Source: Marinococcus halotolerans DSM 16375 (GTDB lineage: Bacteria; Bacillota; Bacilli; Bacillales; Marinococcaceae). From it: DNA of 64,000 nucleotides. Made by a program: the position numbers and the translations under genes. The notes beneath the pieces are model-generated. The model ran no database searches and was not told where the DNA came from. It saw only the letters and a list, made by a program, of their open reading frames with translations. Of this stretch, positions 42,495-51,386 are shown piece by piece. Location of the stretch: assembly GCF_000420725.1 (NCBI RefSeq), contig NZ_ATVM01000001.1, positions 124,001-188,000 on the forward strand. Reading direction: 5' to 3'. Every line of letters starts with the position of its first letter. The first letter of the stretch is position 1.

Positions 42495-43595
42495 TTAACC
42501 AATGTAGGATTCATAATCGTGCTTTTCGAGCTGCTGCATGCCGGCACGCCGATCTTCCTCAGTGCGGAACGTCAGCTGAAGCACGCCCATAATGTCCTCT
42601 CTCGTTTCAAGGATCCGTATGTTGATAATACTGATGCCGGTGCGTCCAAGAATACCGGTTACGTCCGAGATAACCCCGGGATGGTCCGGCACGTCGACAA
42701 ACAGATCATAAATGGCCGGTATAGCTCCCTGCTTCTTGGCAGGCAGGCCGTCGCGATAGGATTTGGCATGCTCAAAAAACTGGTAGATCTGCTCTTTATC
42801 CCCCGCGGCAAGCATCTGCTCAATGGCGCTCATCTGCTGCTTCCAGTCCTCCATCAGCTGCCTCATGACGTCGTTGTTTTTCAGCAGAATATCAGTCCAC
42901 ATTTCCGGGCTGGCTGAAGCGATTCTCGTAATGTCCCGGAACCCTCCGGCAGCGAGCTTGGTCACCCATGCCTGTTCATCCTCCATCCCCTTCACCTGAT
43001 GCACAAGGGCCGAGGCCACAATATGCGGAAAATGACTGATGACGCCTGTCAGCAGGTCGTGCTGCTCGTAGGACAGTTCAATAAACTTTGCCTGCGTGCC
43101 CCGAAGCCACTCTTTGATCTCACCGATCTTTTCAGAAGAGCCCGGACCGTTTGGCACCAGCACGTAGTAGGCATTTTCAAACAGGCGGACACGGGCGGCA
43201 TGGACGCCGCTTTTATGGGATCCGGCCATGGGATGGCCGCCGATAAAATGAACGTTCTTTCCCGAAAGAACGTCTGCCTGCTCGCAGATCGATGTTTTTG
43301 TGCTGCCGACGTCGGTAACGATGGCCCCGGGCTTTAAAGATATGCCGGCCAGCTGCACGAGCAATTTCTCAGTGGTGGCAACCGGGGTGGCAAGCACAAC
43401 CAGATCTGCTTCTTTTACAGCGTTCTCCAGGTCCGGGGCAGCCTCGTCAATAACACTCAAGGATACCGCCAGCTTTGTCTGGGCTTCATCTACATCTGTT
43501 CCTGTAATATAAACACCGGGATGTTCCTGTTTGATGGCGAGGGCAATTGACCCTCCGATCAGTCCCAGCCCGATAACTGCTGCTTTTTTCTGCAT
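42495..43595 (-). CDS. tyrA: prephenate dehydrogenase with ACT domain
   Basis: The 366-residue enzyme oxidises prephenate to 4-hydroxyphenylpyruvate for tyrosine. The NAD fold is AAVIGLGLIGGSIALAIK; HPMAGSHKSGV (near 140) is the TyrA active-site segment. A C-terminal ACT domain (about 292-366: DVPDHPGVISDVTGILGRTGISIINIRIL) allows tyrosine feedback. I chose ATG 43595 because GGAGGGAAACAG precedes it; the longer frame crosses the hisC terminator. It is the last gene of the supraoperon here; aroA, next in B. subtilis, is absent. Confidence 0.95.
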   Translation of the reverse strand: MQKKAAVIGLGLIGGSIALAIKQEHPGVYITGTDVDEAQTKLAVSLSVIDEAAPDLENAVKEADLVVLATPVATTEKLLVQLAGISLKPGAIVTDVGSTKTSICEQADVLSGKNVHFIGGHPMAGSHKSGVHAARVRLFENAYYVLVPNGPGSSEKIGEIKEWLRGTQAKFIELSYEQHDLLTGVISHFPHIVASALVHQVKGMEDEQAWVTKLAAGGFRDITRIASASPEMWTDILLKNNDVMRQLMEDWKQQMSAIEQMLAAGDKEQIYQFFEHAKSYRDGLPAKKQGAIPAIYDLFVDVPDHPGVISDVTGILGRTGISIINIRILETREDIMGVLQLTFRTEEDRRAGMQQLEKHDYESYIG

Positions 43596-43631
43596 CTGTT
43601 TCCCTCCAGGCCTCTCTTTGTTTCCATACAT

Positions 43632-43671
43632 AAAAACACCCGGCCCCGAGCGGAGCCGGATTCCAGGTGTT
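43632..43671 (-). terminator. internal terminator between hisC and tyrA
   Basis: AACACC (43635-43640) with GGTGTT (43666-43671) and an inner CGGC/GCCG stem, followed on the minus strand by TTTTTA. It lies just after the hisC stop and should lower tyrA expression relative to hisC. Confidence 0.65.
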
Positions 43672-43676
43672 GTCCG

Positions 43677-44780
43677 CTAAAGCCTGGCCTGCTGACGTTC
43701 AAGCACTTCACTCAGCGTCTGGCGGAAAGCTTCATTCTGCTCTTCGGTCCCTATCGTTACACGGATCGATTCCGGATAGCCGAGAGCTTCTCCTGAGCGG
43801 ATGATGATACCCTTTTTCAGCATTTCGTCAAAAACAACGCTTCCTGCAACTCCTGTATGAATCAGCAGAAAATTGGTCTGCGAAGGGACATAGTCCAGTC
43901 CCTGTTCTTCACAGAAGGCTGTCATTTTATCGAGTTCAGTTTTATTTTTCTCCCGGCACTTTTCAATAAAGCTGCGGTCCTTCAAGGCAGCCGTTGCCGC
44001 CCGCTGGGCTACAGCTGTAACGTTAAACGGAGGCCGGACCGGATCCAGGGACTGAATCAACTCTTCATGGCTCACGCCGTAACCGACCCGGAGAGAGGCC
44101 AGACCATAGGCCTTTGAGAATGTCCGCAAAAGAAGAAGGTTCGGGTACTCCTGCAGCAGCTTCAGCGTATCCGGATAATCCTTCGCGGTCACATATTCAA
44201 TGTAAGCCTCGTCCGAAACGACCAGAACGTTTTCCGGCACCCGATCGAGAAATGCCACAAATGCTTCTTCATTAATATAGGCGCCGGACGGATTGTTCGG
44301 GTTACATACCCAGACAATACGTGTCTGTTCATCGATCGCTTCAAGCATTGCTTCGAGCTGATGTTCTCCGTCCACTGCCGGAATTTCACGGATTTCCGCT
44401 CCTTCAATGGCCGCATTATGCTTGTACTGCGAGAACGACGGCACCGCCATGACGGTATTTGTATCCGGACCAAGCATGGCACGGCAGAGCATTAAGATCA
44501 CTTCGTCGGACCCGGCCCCAAACAGCAGCTGTTTTTCTCCAACGTTCAGCTCTTCGGCTACTGCCTGGCGGAGCTCAGCTGCATAACCATCCGGATAAAT
44601 TTCCGGATCGGCGGCCGCTTCTTCGATCGCCTGTTTGGCCTGTAGCGGAGCACCGTATGGATTTTCGTTCGACGCCATTTTATGGACAGTAGTCAGTCCA
44701 AGCTCCCGTTTCACTTCTTCAATTGGTTTTCCCGGCTGGTAAGGCGTCATGCCTTTGATTTGTTTTTTAATATACAACAT
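43677..44780 (-). CDS. hisC: histidinol-phosphate / aromatic aminotransferase
   Basis: A 367-residue class I/II aminotransferase: KMASNENPYGAP (near 35), GSDEVILMLCRA, VCNPNNPSGAYI and the PLP lysine in LRTFSKAYGLASLRVGYG (near 220), with IRSGEALGYPESIRVTIG near the end. In Bacillus, HisC of the trp supraoperon serves histidine and also tyrosine and phenylalanine synthesis. GAGGTGACA precedes the ATG at 44780; the GTG two codons before lies within that site. It lies 32 bp after trpA. Confidence 0.94.
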   Translation of the reverse strand: MLYIKKQIKGMTPYQPGKPIEEVKRELGLTTVHKMASNENPYGAPLQAKQAIEEAAADPEIYPDGYAAELRQAVAEELNVGEKQLLFGAGSDEVILMLCRAMLGPDTNTVMAVPSFSQYKHNAAIEGAEIREIPAVDGEHQLEAMLEAIDEQTRIVWVCNPNNPSGAYINEEAFVAFLDRVPENVLVVSDEAYIEYVTAKDYPDTLKLLQEYPNLLLLRTFSKAYGLASLRVGYGVSHEELIQSLDPVRPPFNVTAVAQRAATAALKDRSFIEKCREKNKTELDKMTAFCEEQGLDYVPSQTNFLLIHTGVAGSVVFDEMLKKGIIIRSGEALGYPESIRVTIGTEEQNEAFRQTLSEVLERQQARL

Positions 44781-44812
44781 TGTCACCTCGTCTTTGTATG
44801 CTGATTACTATC

Positions 44813-45637
44813 TTACGACGAAATTAGCTCGGAGACAAAGGTTTTAATTTCGTTCAGTGCCTGCTCGCGCTCTGTCTTTTCAGCCGAAACGAGGGCCTCC
44901 TGCTGTTGTTCGACGATTTTCATGATCGCACTGCCGACGACAATGCCGTCACTCACGCCGTCAAGCAGCTCCACCTGGCGGCGGTTGGATATACCAAAGC
45001 CAACAGCGACCGGGACCGTGCTTGCTTCTTTTACTTTGCGGATAAACGCGTAGGCTTCATCCGGGAAGGCGTCCCTTGTACCAGTTACACCAAGGCTTGA
45101 AACGCAGTAAAGAAAGCCCTGGGCCTGGGAAGCAATTTTTTCAATGCGGTGGGCTGACGTCGGTGCCACAAGTGAGATGACCGACAGCTCCTTCTCTTTG
45201 GCAAGCTCACTGATAAAACTGCTCTCTTCCATGGGAAGATCCGGAATCAATACCCCGTTTGCTCCCGCAGATGCCGCTTCTTTGACAAACGTTTCTTCTC
45301 CCATGCGGAGCACCGGATTGACGTAGGAAAACACGACGACCGGAATCGTCAGTCCGCGTTCTCTCATCGTCCGGATCGTGCGCAGAGCCCCTTTCAGGCT
45401 CATGCCTCCTTTAAGTGCGCGCTGGGCCGAGCGCTGAAGCAGCGGCCCGTCAGCCAGCGGATCAGAATATGGAATGCCAAGCTCTAAAATATGGGCGCCC
45501 GCTTCCTGAAGCGAAAGAGCAATCGAAATGGTCGCCTCCTCATCCGGGTCCCCTGCCATAATAAATGGCACAAACAAAGGGTACGATGCCTGTGCTGCCG
45601 CTTCTTCCACAGTCAGCACATTTGTTGCTTTATTCAT
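44813..45637 (-). CDS. trpA: tryptophan synthase alpha chain
   Basis: The 274-residue (beta-alpha)8 subunit cleaves indole-3-glycerol phosphate. [16 protein letters not shown], the signature [20 protein letters not shown] (catalytic Glu and Asp near 51 and 62) and [23 protein letters not shown] (phosphate site) are all present. The ATG at 45637 overlaps the trpB stop by 8 bp (ATGAATAA), so translation of the two subunits is coupled; the longer in-frame region lies wholly inside trpB. Confidence 0.96.
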   Translation of the reverse strand: MNKATNVLTVEEAAAQASYPLFVPFIMAGDPDEEATISIALSLQEAGAHILELGIPYSDPLADGPLLQRSAQRALKGGMSLKGALRTIRTMRERGLTIPVVVFSYVNPVLRMGEETFVKEAASAGANGVLIPDLPMEESSFISELAKEKELSVISLVAPTSAHRIEKIASQAQGFLYCVSSLGVTGTRDAFPDEAYAFIRKVKEASTVPVAVGFGISNRRQVELLDGVSDGIVVGSAIMKIVEQQQEALVSAEKTEREQALNEIKTFVSELISS

Positions 45638-46832
45638 CACTGCTCTCTCCTTCCATGCGGCGGCGGATCGTTTCAACGTCTTTATCTCCACGCCCCGAGA
45701 GGCAGATGACGATTCGTTCATTTTTGTCCATCTGTTTGGCTTTTTCAAACGCCAGGTAGAGCGCGTGGGAGGATTCAATTGCCGGTAGAATACCTTCTTT
45801 CTTCGTTAACAGCGAAAGTGCTTCCAGCGATTGTTCGTCCGTCACCCCCGTGTATTCTACGCGGCCGCTTTCGGCCAGATGGGCGTGCTCCGGACCAATG
45901 CCCGGGTAGTCCAGCCCGGCGGAAATAGAATACGGCTCAATTATTTGTCCATTTTCGTCCTGGATTAAATACGTCAGCGACCCGTGAATGACCCCGCGGG
46001 TGCCTTTTGAAATCGTTGCTGCGTGCAATGCTGTATGAACGCCCATACCGGCTGCCTCTGCCCCGTAAAGCTTTACATCGTCTTCGAGAAACGGATAAAA
46101 CATGCCGATCGCATTGCTTCCGCCTCCCACGCATGCTGCAATCGCATCCGGAAGAGCGCCGCAACGCGTCTGCATCTGCTGTTTCGTCTCATCTCCGATA
46201 ATCCGCTGGTAATTCCGGACAATCATTGGATATGGATGCGGACCAACGACCGAACCGATCAAATAAAACGTATCTTCGACATTGGTCACCCAGTAGCGGA
46301 TCGCTTCATTGGTGGCGTCCTTTAAGGTTTTGTTTCCGGACGACGCAGGCAGTACTTCCGCTCCCAAGAGCTCCATGCGGAAAACATTCAGTGCCTGACG
46401 CTCCATATCCTCTTCGCCCATAAATACCTTGCACTCCAGCCCGAACTTAGCACAGACAGTCGCCGTCGCCACGCCGTGCTGGCCGGCACCTGTTTCGGCA
46501 ACGATTTTTGATTTCCCCATACGTCTGGCCAGAAGCACCTGGCCGATGGCATTGTTTAATTTATGGGCCCCGGTATGAAGAAGATCCTCCCGTTTTAAAT
46601 AAATCTGCGCTCCGCCCAGATACTCCGTCAAATGCCCCGCAAACGTCAGCGGAGTTTCACGGCCGGCATATTCACGCAGAATGTCCTGGTACTCCTCGTG
46701 AAAGGAATCATCCTCCCAGGCAGCGTTAAATGCCTCCTCAAGCTCCTCCAGTGCATACATAAGCGTTTCCGGCACATATTTTCCGCCATAATCCCCGTAC
46801 CGTCCATGTTCATCGGGATATATCTGCTGCAT
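45630..46832 (-). CDS. trpB: tryptophan synthase beta chain
   Basis: The 400-residue PLP enzyme joins indole and serine. [16 protein letters not shown] opens the protein; the PLP lysine is in [15 protein letters not shown] (near 89); [15 protein letters not shown] and [12 protein letters not shown] (phosphate loop) follow, and [23 protein letters not shown] near 290-310 is of the TrpB1 type. The start overlaps the trpF end by 23 bp. GAGAGGTTGAATAGCT precedes the ATG. Confidence 0.97.
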   Translation of the reverse strand: MQQIYPDEHGRYGDYGGKYVPETLMYALEELEEAFNAAWEDDSFHEEYQDILREYAGRETPLTFAGHLTEYLGGAQIYLKREDLLHTGAHKLNNAIGQVLLARRMGKSKIVAETGAGQHGVATATVCAKFGLECKVFMGEEDMERQALNVFRMELLGAEVLPASSGNKTLKDATNEAIRYWVTNVEDTFYLIGSVVGPHPYPMIVRNYQRIIGDETKQQMQTRCGALPDAIAACVGGGSNAIGMFYPFLEDDVKLYGAEAAGMGVHTALHAATISKGTRGVIHGSLTYLIQDENGQIIEPYSISAGLDYPGIGPEHAHLAESGRVEYTGVTDEQSLEALSLLTKKEGILPAIESSHALYLAFEKAKQMDKNERIVICLSGRGDKDVETIRRRMEGESSDE

Positions 46833-47475
46833 AGCTATTCAACCTCTTCTCTAATTGTTCTAATAAGCCGGCATCTTTTATTCCGTCCTTTTCCAGTCCG
46901 CTGGAAATATCAATACCCGCCGGATGATACGCAAGCAGGTCTTCAACATTTTCCGGGCGTACTCCTCCTGCGATAAGTAGTGGAAGCCGGTGGGCTTTTC
47001 CGGCTTTAATATAGCCCGGCACGTGCTCCCAGGCGAAGGATGCGCCGGAGCCTCCGAACCGGCCATTGACTTTGGCGTCGATGATGAAGCCATCAACGTA
47101 ATCCGCATAGGCATCAATCTGTTGATGCGTATATTCTCCGTGCGGCAGGGCTTTCCACACATCCTTGCCTGTACGGTGCCGGATGATCGCCGCTTCTTCC
47201 GGCGGTTCCTCACCGTGCAGCTGTATCACGTCCGCCTGTATTTCTTCCACGGTCGCGATCACTTTTCGCACCGGCGCATTCACAAACAGGGCTGTAACCT
47301 TTTTACCGTGCAGCGGATGAGCCTGCAGCCACTCGCGAACGGCTCCCGACTCCACTTCCCGCTTCCCCGGGGCAAATACAAATCCCGCAAAGTCAGCAGA
47401 GGAAGAAGCTGCAAGCCGCACATCATTTTCGGAGTGCAGGCCGCACATTTTAAACATCGGTGTCTGTGGAGGCAT
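46810..47475 (-). CDS. trpF: phosphoribosylanthranilate isomerase
   Basis: The 221-residue (beta-alpha)8 enzyme has [15 protein letters not shown] with the catalytic Cys, [44 protein letters not shown] with the catalytic Asp, and [10 protein letters not shown] plus [15 protein letters not shown] at the C-terminus. It carries out the third tryptophan step. GGGAGTGAACAAGC precedes the ATG; the gene starts 26 bp inside trpC and runs 23 bp into trpB. Confidence 0.95.
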   Translation of the reverse strand: MPPQTPMFKMCGLHSENDVRLAASSSADFAGFVFAPGKREVESGAVREWLQAHPLHGKKVTALFVNAPVRKVIATVEEIQADVIQLHGEEPPEEAAIIRHRTGKDVWKALPHGEYTHQQIDAYADYVDGFIIDAKVNGRFGGSGASFAWEHVPGYIKAGKAHRLPLLIAGGVRPENVEDLLAYHPAGIDISSGLEKDGIKDAGLLEQLEKRLNSYAADISR

Positions 47476-48232
47476 GCTTGTTCACTCCCCGCAGTTTTAG
47501 TAAAGCTTCACGTACGTCCGGCTGCCTCATCAGGGATTCGCCGACGAGCGCCGCCTCTGCCCCAAGAAGCTGTATATAGTCAAGGTCTTCGTTTGTACGG
47601 ATGCCGCTTTCGCTGACGAGTACACTGCCTTCCGGTATAAACGAAGCTGCTTTTCCTGTCTGTCCGAGTTCTGTATGGAACGTATGAAGATCACGGTTAT
47701 TGATACCGATAATTTCCGGCGTAAAATGATGGAGCAGCTCATGCAGCGTTTCGGGGGAATGTGCTTCTACAAGCACCTCCATCCCGAGCTCGCCAGCCTG
47801 CTCGTACAATTCATGCAGCTTTTCCGGCGCGAGGGCTTCTGCGATCAGTAAAATAGCATCTGCCCCCATCGCTGCACTTTCCTCCACCTGTCTGGTATCG
47901 ATAATAAAGTCCTTGCGCAGCACAGGCAGAGAAGAGATTTTTTTGACCGCTGTCAGGTAGCTGCCGCTCCCCTGGAAATACGTTTCGTCGGTCAGCACCG
48001 ACAGGGCGGCGGCGCCTCCCTGTTCATAGCCAAGAGCGATGGCTTCCGGATCGAAATCACTCCGTATCAGCCCTTTGGAGGGTGAAGCTTTTTTGATTTC
48101 CGCAATAATCTGTACATTCGGCGGGTCCTGCTGCAGTGCTTGTTTCAGTGAATAGAAAGGCACATCCGGACGCTCGCCAATCGTAATACGGGACAGCTCT
48201 TCCTGTTTAGTTTGCAGTATTTTTTCAAGCAT
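47450..48232 (-). CDS. trpC: indole-3-glycerol phosphate synthase
   Basis: A 260-residue barrel enzyme: MLEKILQTKQEELSR start, FYSLKQALQQ, AEIKKASPSKGLIRSDFDP with catalytic lysine and Glu, ALSVLTDETYFQGS, LRKDFIID, INNRDLHTF and VSESGIRTNED. It closes the indole ring. The ATG at 48232 overlaps the trpD stop by 8 bp (ATGCTTGA); the longer frame is inside trpD and is not used. Its end overlaps trpF by 26 bp. Confidence 0.96.
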   Translation of the reverse strand: MLEKILQTKQEELSRITIGERPDVPFYSLKQALQQDPPNVQIIAEIKKASPSKGLIRSDFDPEAIALGYEQGGAAALSVLTDETYFQGSGSYLTAVKKISSLPVLRKDFIIDTRQVEESAAMGADAILLIAEALAPEKLHELYEQAGELGMEVLVEAHSPETLHELLHHFTPEIIGINNRDLHTFHTELGQTGKAASFIPEGSVLVSESGIRTNEDLDYIQLLGAEAALVGESLMRQPDVREALLKLRGVNKHASTDTDV

Positions 48233-49250
48233 ACGTTGAATTAACCTCATTTCCCCGCAGACGCTGCAGCTGCTGTTCGGCTTTGCCTTCGCGGATAACT
48301 CTTTGTGCAAGCTGCACGCCGTCTGCGATTGTTTCTGCCCGGTCGGCAGCATAAAATGCAGCGCCCATGTTTAATAGTAAAATGTCTTTTGCGGCCCCAG
48401 TTTCTGAGCCGTTAAAAATATTTTCGATCAGCGCTGCGCTTTCTTCCGCCGTCTCCACCTGCACTTCTTCCACGGGAGCTCTTGTAAGTCCTGCCTCTTC
48501 CGGGGTAATTTCATATTTCGTAATTTCACCGTCGCGAAGCTCTGTAACATACGTACTGTCTGAAATCGTCATTTCATCAAGTCCGTCTTTTCCAGTCACA
48601 AATAACGCCCGGCTCGCACCCAAATTTTTCAGTACGTAGGCCATTTTCTCCCCGTATCCCCGGTCGAACACACCGACCACCTGAATGTCAGCGTTTGCCG
48701 GGTTTGTTAACGGCCCGAGCACGTTAAAGATGGTACGAAAACCGAGTTCTTTTCTTGGAGTGACGGCGTGCTTCATCGCTACGTGGTACAGCGGGGCAAA
48801 CAAAAAGGCCAGACCTTTTTCCTGCAGAGCTTTAACCGCTTCCTCAGGTCCTGACTGCACGGGCACCTGCAGCGTTTCAAGCACGTCGGCGCTCCCGCTT
48901 TTGGATGATACCGAGCGGTTGCCGTGCTTGGCTACCTTAATGCCCGCTCCGCTTAACGCAATCGCAGAAGCAGTGGAAATATTGTACGTTGAACTTACGT
49001 CGCCGCCGGTGCCGCACGTATCGAGAAGGGAAGGCTCCTCATGCTCCAGAGAAAGGGCGTGACGGCGCATACTGCGGACAAAGCCGGTCAGCTCTTCCAC
49101 GGTCTCGCCCCGGAACCGCATAATAGTAATAAGACCGGCAATCTGGCTAGGCGTCGCCTCTCCCTGCATAATAAAGTCCATTGCCTGTTCTGCTTCCTGT
49201 TCTTTTAGTGTATGCCCCTCAATGCATTTATTCAACAGTGCTTTAAGCAT
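48225..49250 (-). CDS. trpD: anthranilate phosphoribosyltransferase
   Basis: The 341-residue enzyme has the PRPP site LLDTCGTGGDVSSTYNISTASAIALSGAGIKVAKHGNRSVSSKSGSAD (near 75-120) with the KHGNR motif, and FNVLGPLTNPA and DGLDEMTI later. It transfers phosphoribose to anthranilate. The ATG at 49250 overlaps the trpE stop by 8 bp (ATGCTTAA). The start seven codons upstream is inside trpE and less likely. It is a single-function TrpD, with no glutaminase fused. Confidence 0.96.
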   Translation of the reverse strand: MLKALLNKCIEGHTLKEQEAEQAMDFIMQGEATPSQIAGLITIMRFRGETVEELTGFVRSMRRHALSLEHEEPSLLDTCGTGGDVSSTYNISTASAIALSGAGIKVAKHGNRSVSSKSGSADVLETLQVPVQSGPEEAVKALQEKGLAFLFAPLYHVAMKHAVTPRKELGFRTIFNVLGPLTNPANADIQVVGVFDRGYGEKMAYVLKNLGASRALFVTGKDGLDEMTISDSTYVTELRDGEITKYEITPEEAGLTRAPVEEVQVETAEESAALIENIFNGSETGAAKDILLLNMGAAFYAADRAETIADGVQLAQRVIREGKAEQQLQRLRGNEVNSTYA

Positions 49251-50751
49251 GAATATTCTCTCCCTTCTCATCGGTGAACATTGCTTCGGCAGCGGCTACA
49301 GTACGCAGAAGAGCGGCTGCTTTATTTTGCGTTTCTTCGTATTCCGATGCCGGATCTGAATCGGCAACGATACCGGCTCCGGCCTGAACCTTTGCCGTCT
49401 GATTTTCCACAAGCATCGTCCGGATGGCAATGCAGGAGTCAATGTTGCCGTCAAAGCCCATGTAGCAAACAGCCCCGGCATACATTCCGCGCCTTGTCGG
49501 CTCGAGTTCCTTTAAAATTTCCATCGCACGGATTTTAGGCGCTCCGGAAACAGTACCAGCTGGAAAAGCAGACTGAAGAGCCGCTACCGGGGAAACGAAT
49601 GGAGAAAGTCGTCCTGTCACCTTCGAAATAATATGCATCACGTGTGAGAAGCGGACTGTTTCAAGCAGCACCGGCGTTTCCACTGTGCCGTAGGAGGCAA
49701 TCCGGCCAACATCATTTCGCGCCAAATCAACGAGCATAAAGTGCTCCGCCCGCTCTTTTTCGTCGGCAAGCAGTTCTTCTTCGAGTGCTTTATCTTCTGT
49801 GTCGGTCTGTCCCCGTTTGCGAGTCCCGGCAATCGGATGGATTTCCACGTGGCCGTCGAGCACCTGCACGAGCCGTTCCGGAGAGCTGCCTACCACTTCA
49901 GTTTCCCCGAGCCGCAGGTAAAACAGGTACGGCGACGGATTAATCATGCGAAGCACCCGGTAAAGGTCAAAGCCACTCACCGTTGTCGGGAGCTCAAAAC
50001 GCTGGGACAGCACTGTCTGAAATACGTCTCCGGCTACAATATATTCTTTAATTTTCTCCACCGCATCCATGAAATTTTCCTTCGAATAATTGGACTGGAC
50101 CCTGCTGAAGTCCACGGCTGTATTTTTTTCAAGCGGCGGATACATGGCGGAGCCGGAATTACCGTTCTGAAGACTTTTTTGAAGCTTTCCTACCGTTGCC
50201 TTTGCTTCCTCAAAGCGTTTTTCAGGCTCTTTCTCTGTATGTTCATCATAATAGATGATCGTCAGCTCTTTATTCGTCTGATCGAGCGCCATAATCGTGC
50301 TGCAGTACACAAAGTGTATGCGTGATTCCGGGGCGTTCTCCGGCGCAAGCTTTGGCTCGAACAATTCCACAGCATCGTACGAGAGAGCTCCGACAGCACC
50401 GCCTTTAAATGGAAGATCCACCTCCGGCAGCGAAGGATCAATATAGTCTGTCGCCTGCTGCATGCAGGCCTCCAGATCGGAAGCTGTAAGTATAAGAGCG
50501 CCGTCCGTTTTCTCGAGGCGGAACTCTCCTCCCTGCTCTACAATCCGGTAGGAAGGATGAATTCCGACAAACGAGTAGCGCGACCACGGAGAGGCTTCGT
50601 CTTTACTTTCAAGCAGATATACCGCATCTTCCTGAAAGTGGCGAAACACATCAATAGGGGTGAGGGTGTCGGAAAAGTAATGCTCCATATAGGGAATCGT
50701 TCGGTGGGATAAAGACGCGTCAGTGAACGCCTGCTTTGTTGTTTTGGTCAC
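49243..50751 (-). CDS. trpE: anthranilate synthase component I
   Basis: The 502-residue chorismate-using enzyme makes anthranilate. The C-terminal chorismate-binding domain has EYIVAGDVFQTVLSQRFE, HPIAGTRKRGQTDTED, LVDLARNDVGRIA, HVMHIISKVTG and FPAGTVSGAPKIRAMEI. The N-terminal region has the LLES motif (AVYLLESKDEASPWSRYSFVG) for tryptophan feedback. The start is GTG at 50751 behind AAAGGAGG; the longer frame would run through the leader terminator. No trpG glutaminase gene is in the operon, as in B. subtilis, where PabA of the folate operon serves both. Controlled by the TRAP leader. Confidence 0.96.
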   Translation of the reverse strand: MTKTTKQAFTDASLSHRTIPYMEHYFSDTLTPIDVFRHFQEDAVYLLESKDEASPWSRYSFVGIHPSYRIVEQGGEFRLEKTDGALILTASDLEACMQQATDYIDPSLPEVDLPFKGGAVGALSYDAVELFEPKLAPENAPESRIHFVYCSTIMALDQTNKELTIIYYDEHTEKEPEKRFEEAKATVGKLQKSLQNGNSGSAMYPPLEKNTAVDFSRVQSNYSKENFMDAVEKIKEYIVAGDVFQTVLSQRFELPTTVSGFDLYRVLRMINPSPYLFYLRLGETEVVGSSPERLVQVLDGHVEIHPIAGTRKRGQTDTEDKALEEELLADEKERAEHFMLVDLARNDVGRIASYGTVETPVLLETVRFSHVMHIISKVTGRLSPFVSPVAALQSAFPAGTVSGAPKIRAMEILKELEPTRRGMYAGAVCYMGFDGNIDSCIAIRTMLVENQTAKVQAGAGIVADSDPASEYEETQNKAAALLRTVAAAEAMFTDEKGENIHA

Positions 50752-50793
50752 GGTTTTTCCTCCTTTAATAGGAAAAGCATGCCAGAACACGAG

Positions 50794-50818
50794 AAAAACC
50801 TCTCTGCAAACAGAGAGG
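50794..50818 (-). terminator. trp leader attenuator terminator
   Basis: CCTCTCTG (50799-50806) pairs with CAGAGAGG (50811-50818) over a 4-base loop, followed on the minus strand by TTTTTCTC; it lies 43 bp before the trpE start. Confidence 0.9.
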
Positions 50819-50821
50819 CAT

Positions 50822-50980
50822 GATAGAAGAGAACCCTGCATATACTACGCAGGATTTATTGGTTACATGTATTGTCAGGTATCTTCTATTCTCTGCTATT
50901 CTGTCTCTGCTCTTCTAACTCTCTATGCTGCCTCCGATGGCAGCGCTCATCTATACCTTAACTGTCGTTACTCTAAACTT
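50822..50980 (-). promoter_or_regulatory. trp operon leader with TRAP-binding (G/U)AG repeats
   Basis: On the minus strand the leader has a 5' hairpin GCTGCC/GGCAGC (50944-50927), then a dense run of UAG and GAG triplets mostly two bases apart (50926-50884, at least seven), with more triplets 5' of the hairpin. The end of the run (50889-50882, ATAGAAGA) is exactly complementary to 50830-50823, forming an antiterminator that competes with the terminator at 50799-50818. This is the B. subtilis TRAP attenuation layout, and mtrB is in this window. Confidence 0.9.
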
Positions 50981-50986
50981 ATATTC

Positions 50987-51016
50987 ATCCTACTAGGAAT
51001 CCTTCTGCTTTGTCAA
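50987..51016 (-). promoter_or_regulatory. trp promoter inside the 3' end of aroH
   Basis: Perfect TTGACA (51016-51011), 18-bp spacer, TAGGAT (50992-50987) on the minus strand. The -35 is within the last aroH codons, so the trp genes have their own start within the aro supraoperon. Confidence 0.75.
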
Positions 51017-51373
51017 ACCCAGGTCCGGACGAAGCGCCACCGCTTCGTTTAAAAAGATATGCTGCACATCTTTTGCAGGTACATTTACATCCGCAGTCAT
51101 CATCACACGGATGCACCGCTCCAGGCTGCCAGGCACCGGAATTTCCTGGGCACACATTACCGGAACAAACTCCCACCCGGAAATCTCCCGCGCAGCTTTT
51201 GCCGGAAAAGCAGCATCAAGATCGGAAGTGACCGTAAACCAAATATGCGAAACCTGGTCCGCTGTAATGTGGTTTTCCGCTATCATTTCCTTAAGTACCC
51301 GTCCGGTTTCCTCCCAGATCTCTTCTGCCCGGTTTTCTTTTACCGTTGTTGCACCCCGTACACCTCGTATCAC
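50993..51373 (-). CDS. aroH: chorismate mutase, AroH class
   Basis: A 126-residue trimeric mutase that turns chorismate into prephenate. The sequence aligns by eye along its whole length with B. subtilis AroH: IRGVRGATTV (Arg7), WFTVTSDLDAAFPAKAAREISGW, VPVMCAQEIPVPGSLERCIRVMM (Glu78, Arg90) and the tail ALRPDLGLTK. I chose the GTG at 51373, giving the MIRG start of the family and a proper AGGTGACA site, over the GTG at 51382. It feeds TyrA and HisC downstream. The trp promoter -35 lies in its last codons. Confidence 0.94.
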   Translation of the reverse strand: MIRGVRGATTVKENRAEEIWEETGRVLKEMIAENHITADQVSHIWFTVTSDLDAAFPAKAAREISGWEFVPVMCAQEIPVPGSLERCIRVMMTADVNVPAKDVQHIFLNEAVALRPDLGLTKQKDS

Positions 51374-51386
51374 TGTTGTCACCTGC

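Noticed and set aside
49243-50751. Absence of trpG from the trp operon, considered as gene loss
   Set aside because: This is the normal Bacillus state: the glutaminase is shared with the folate operon (pabA).
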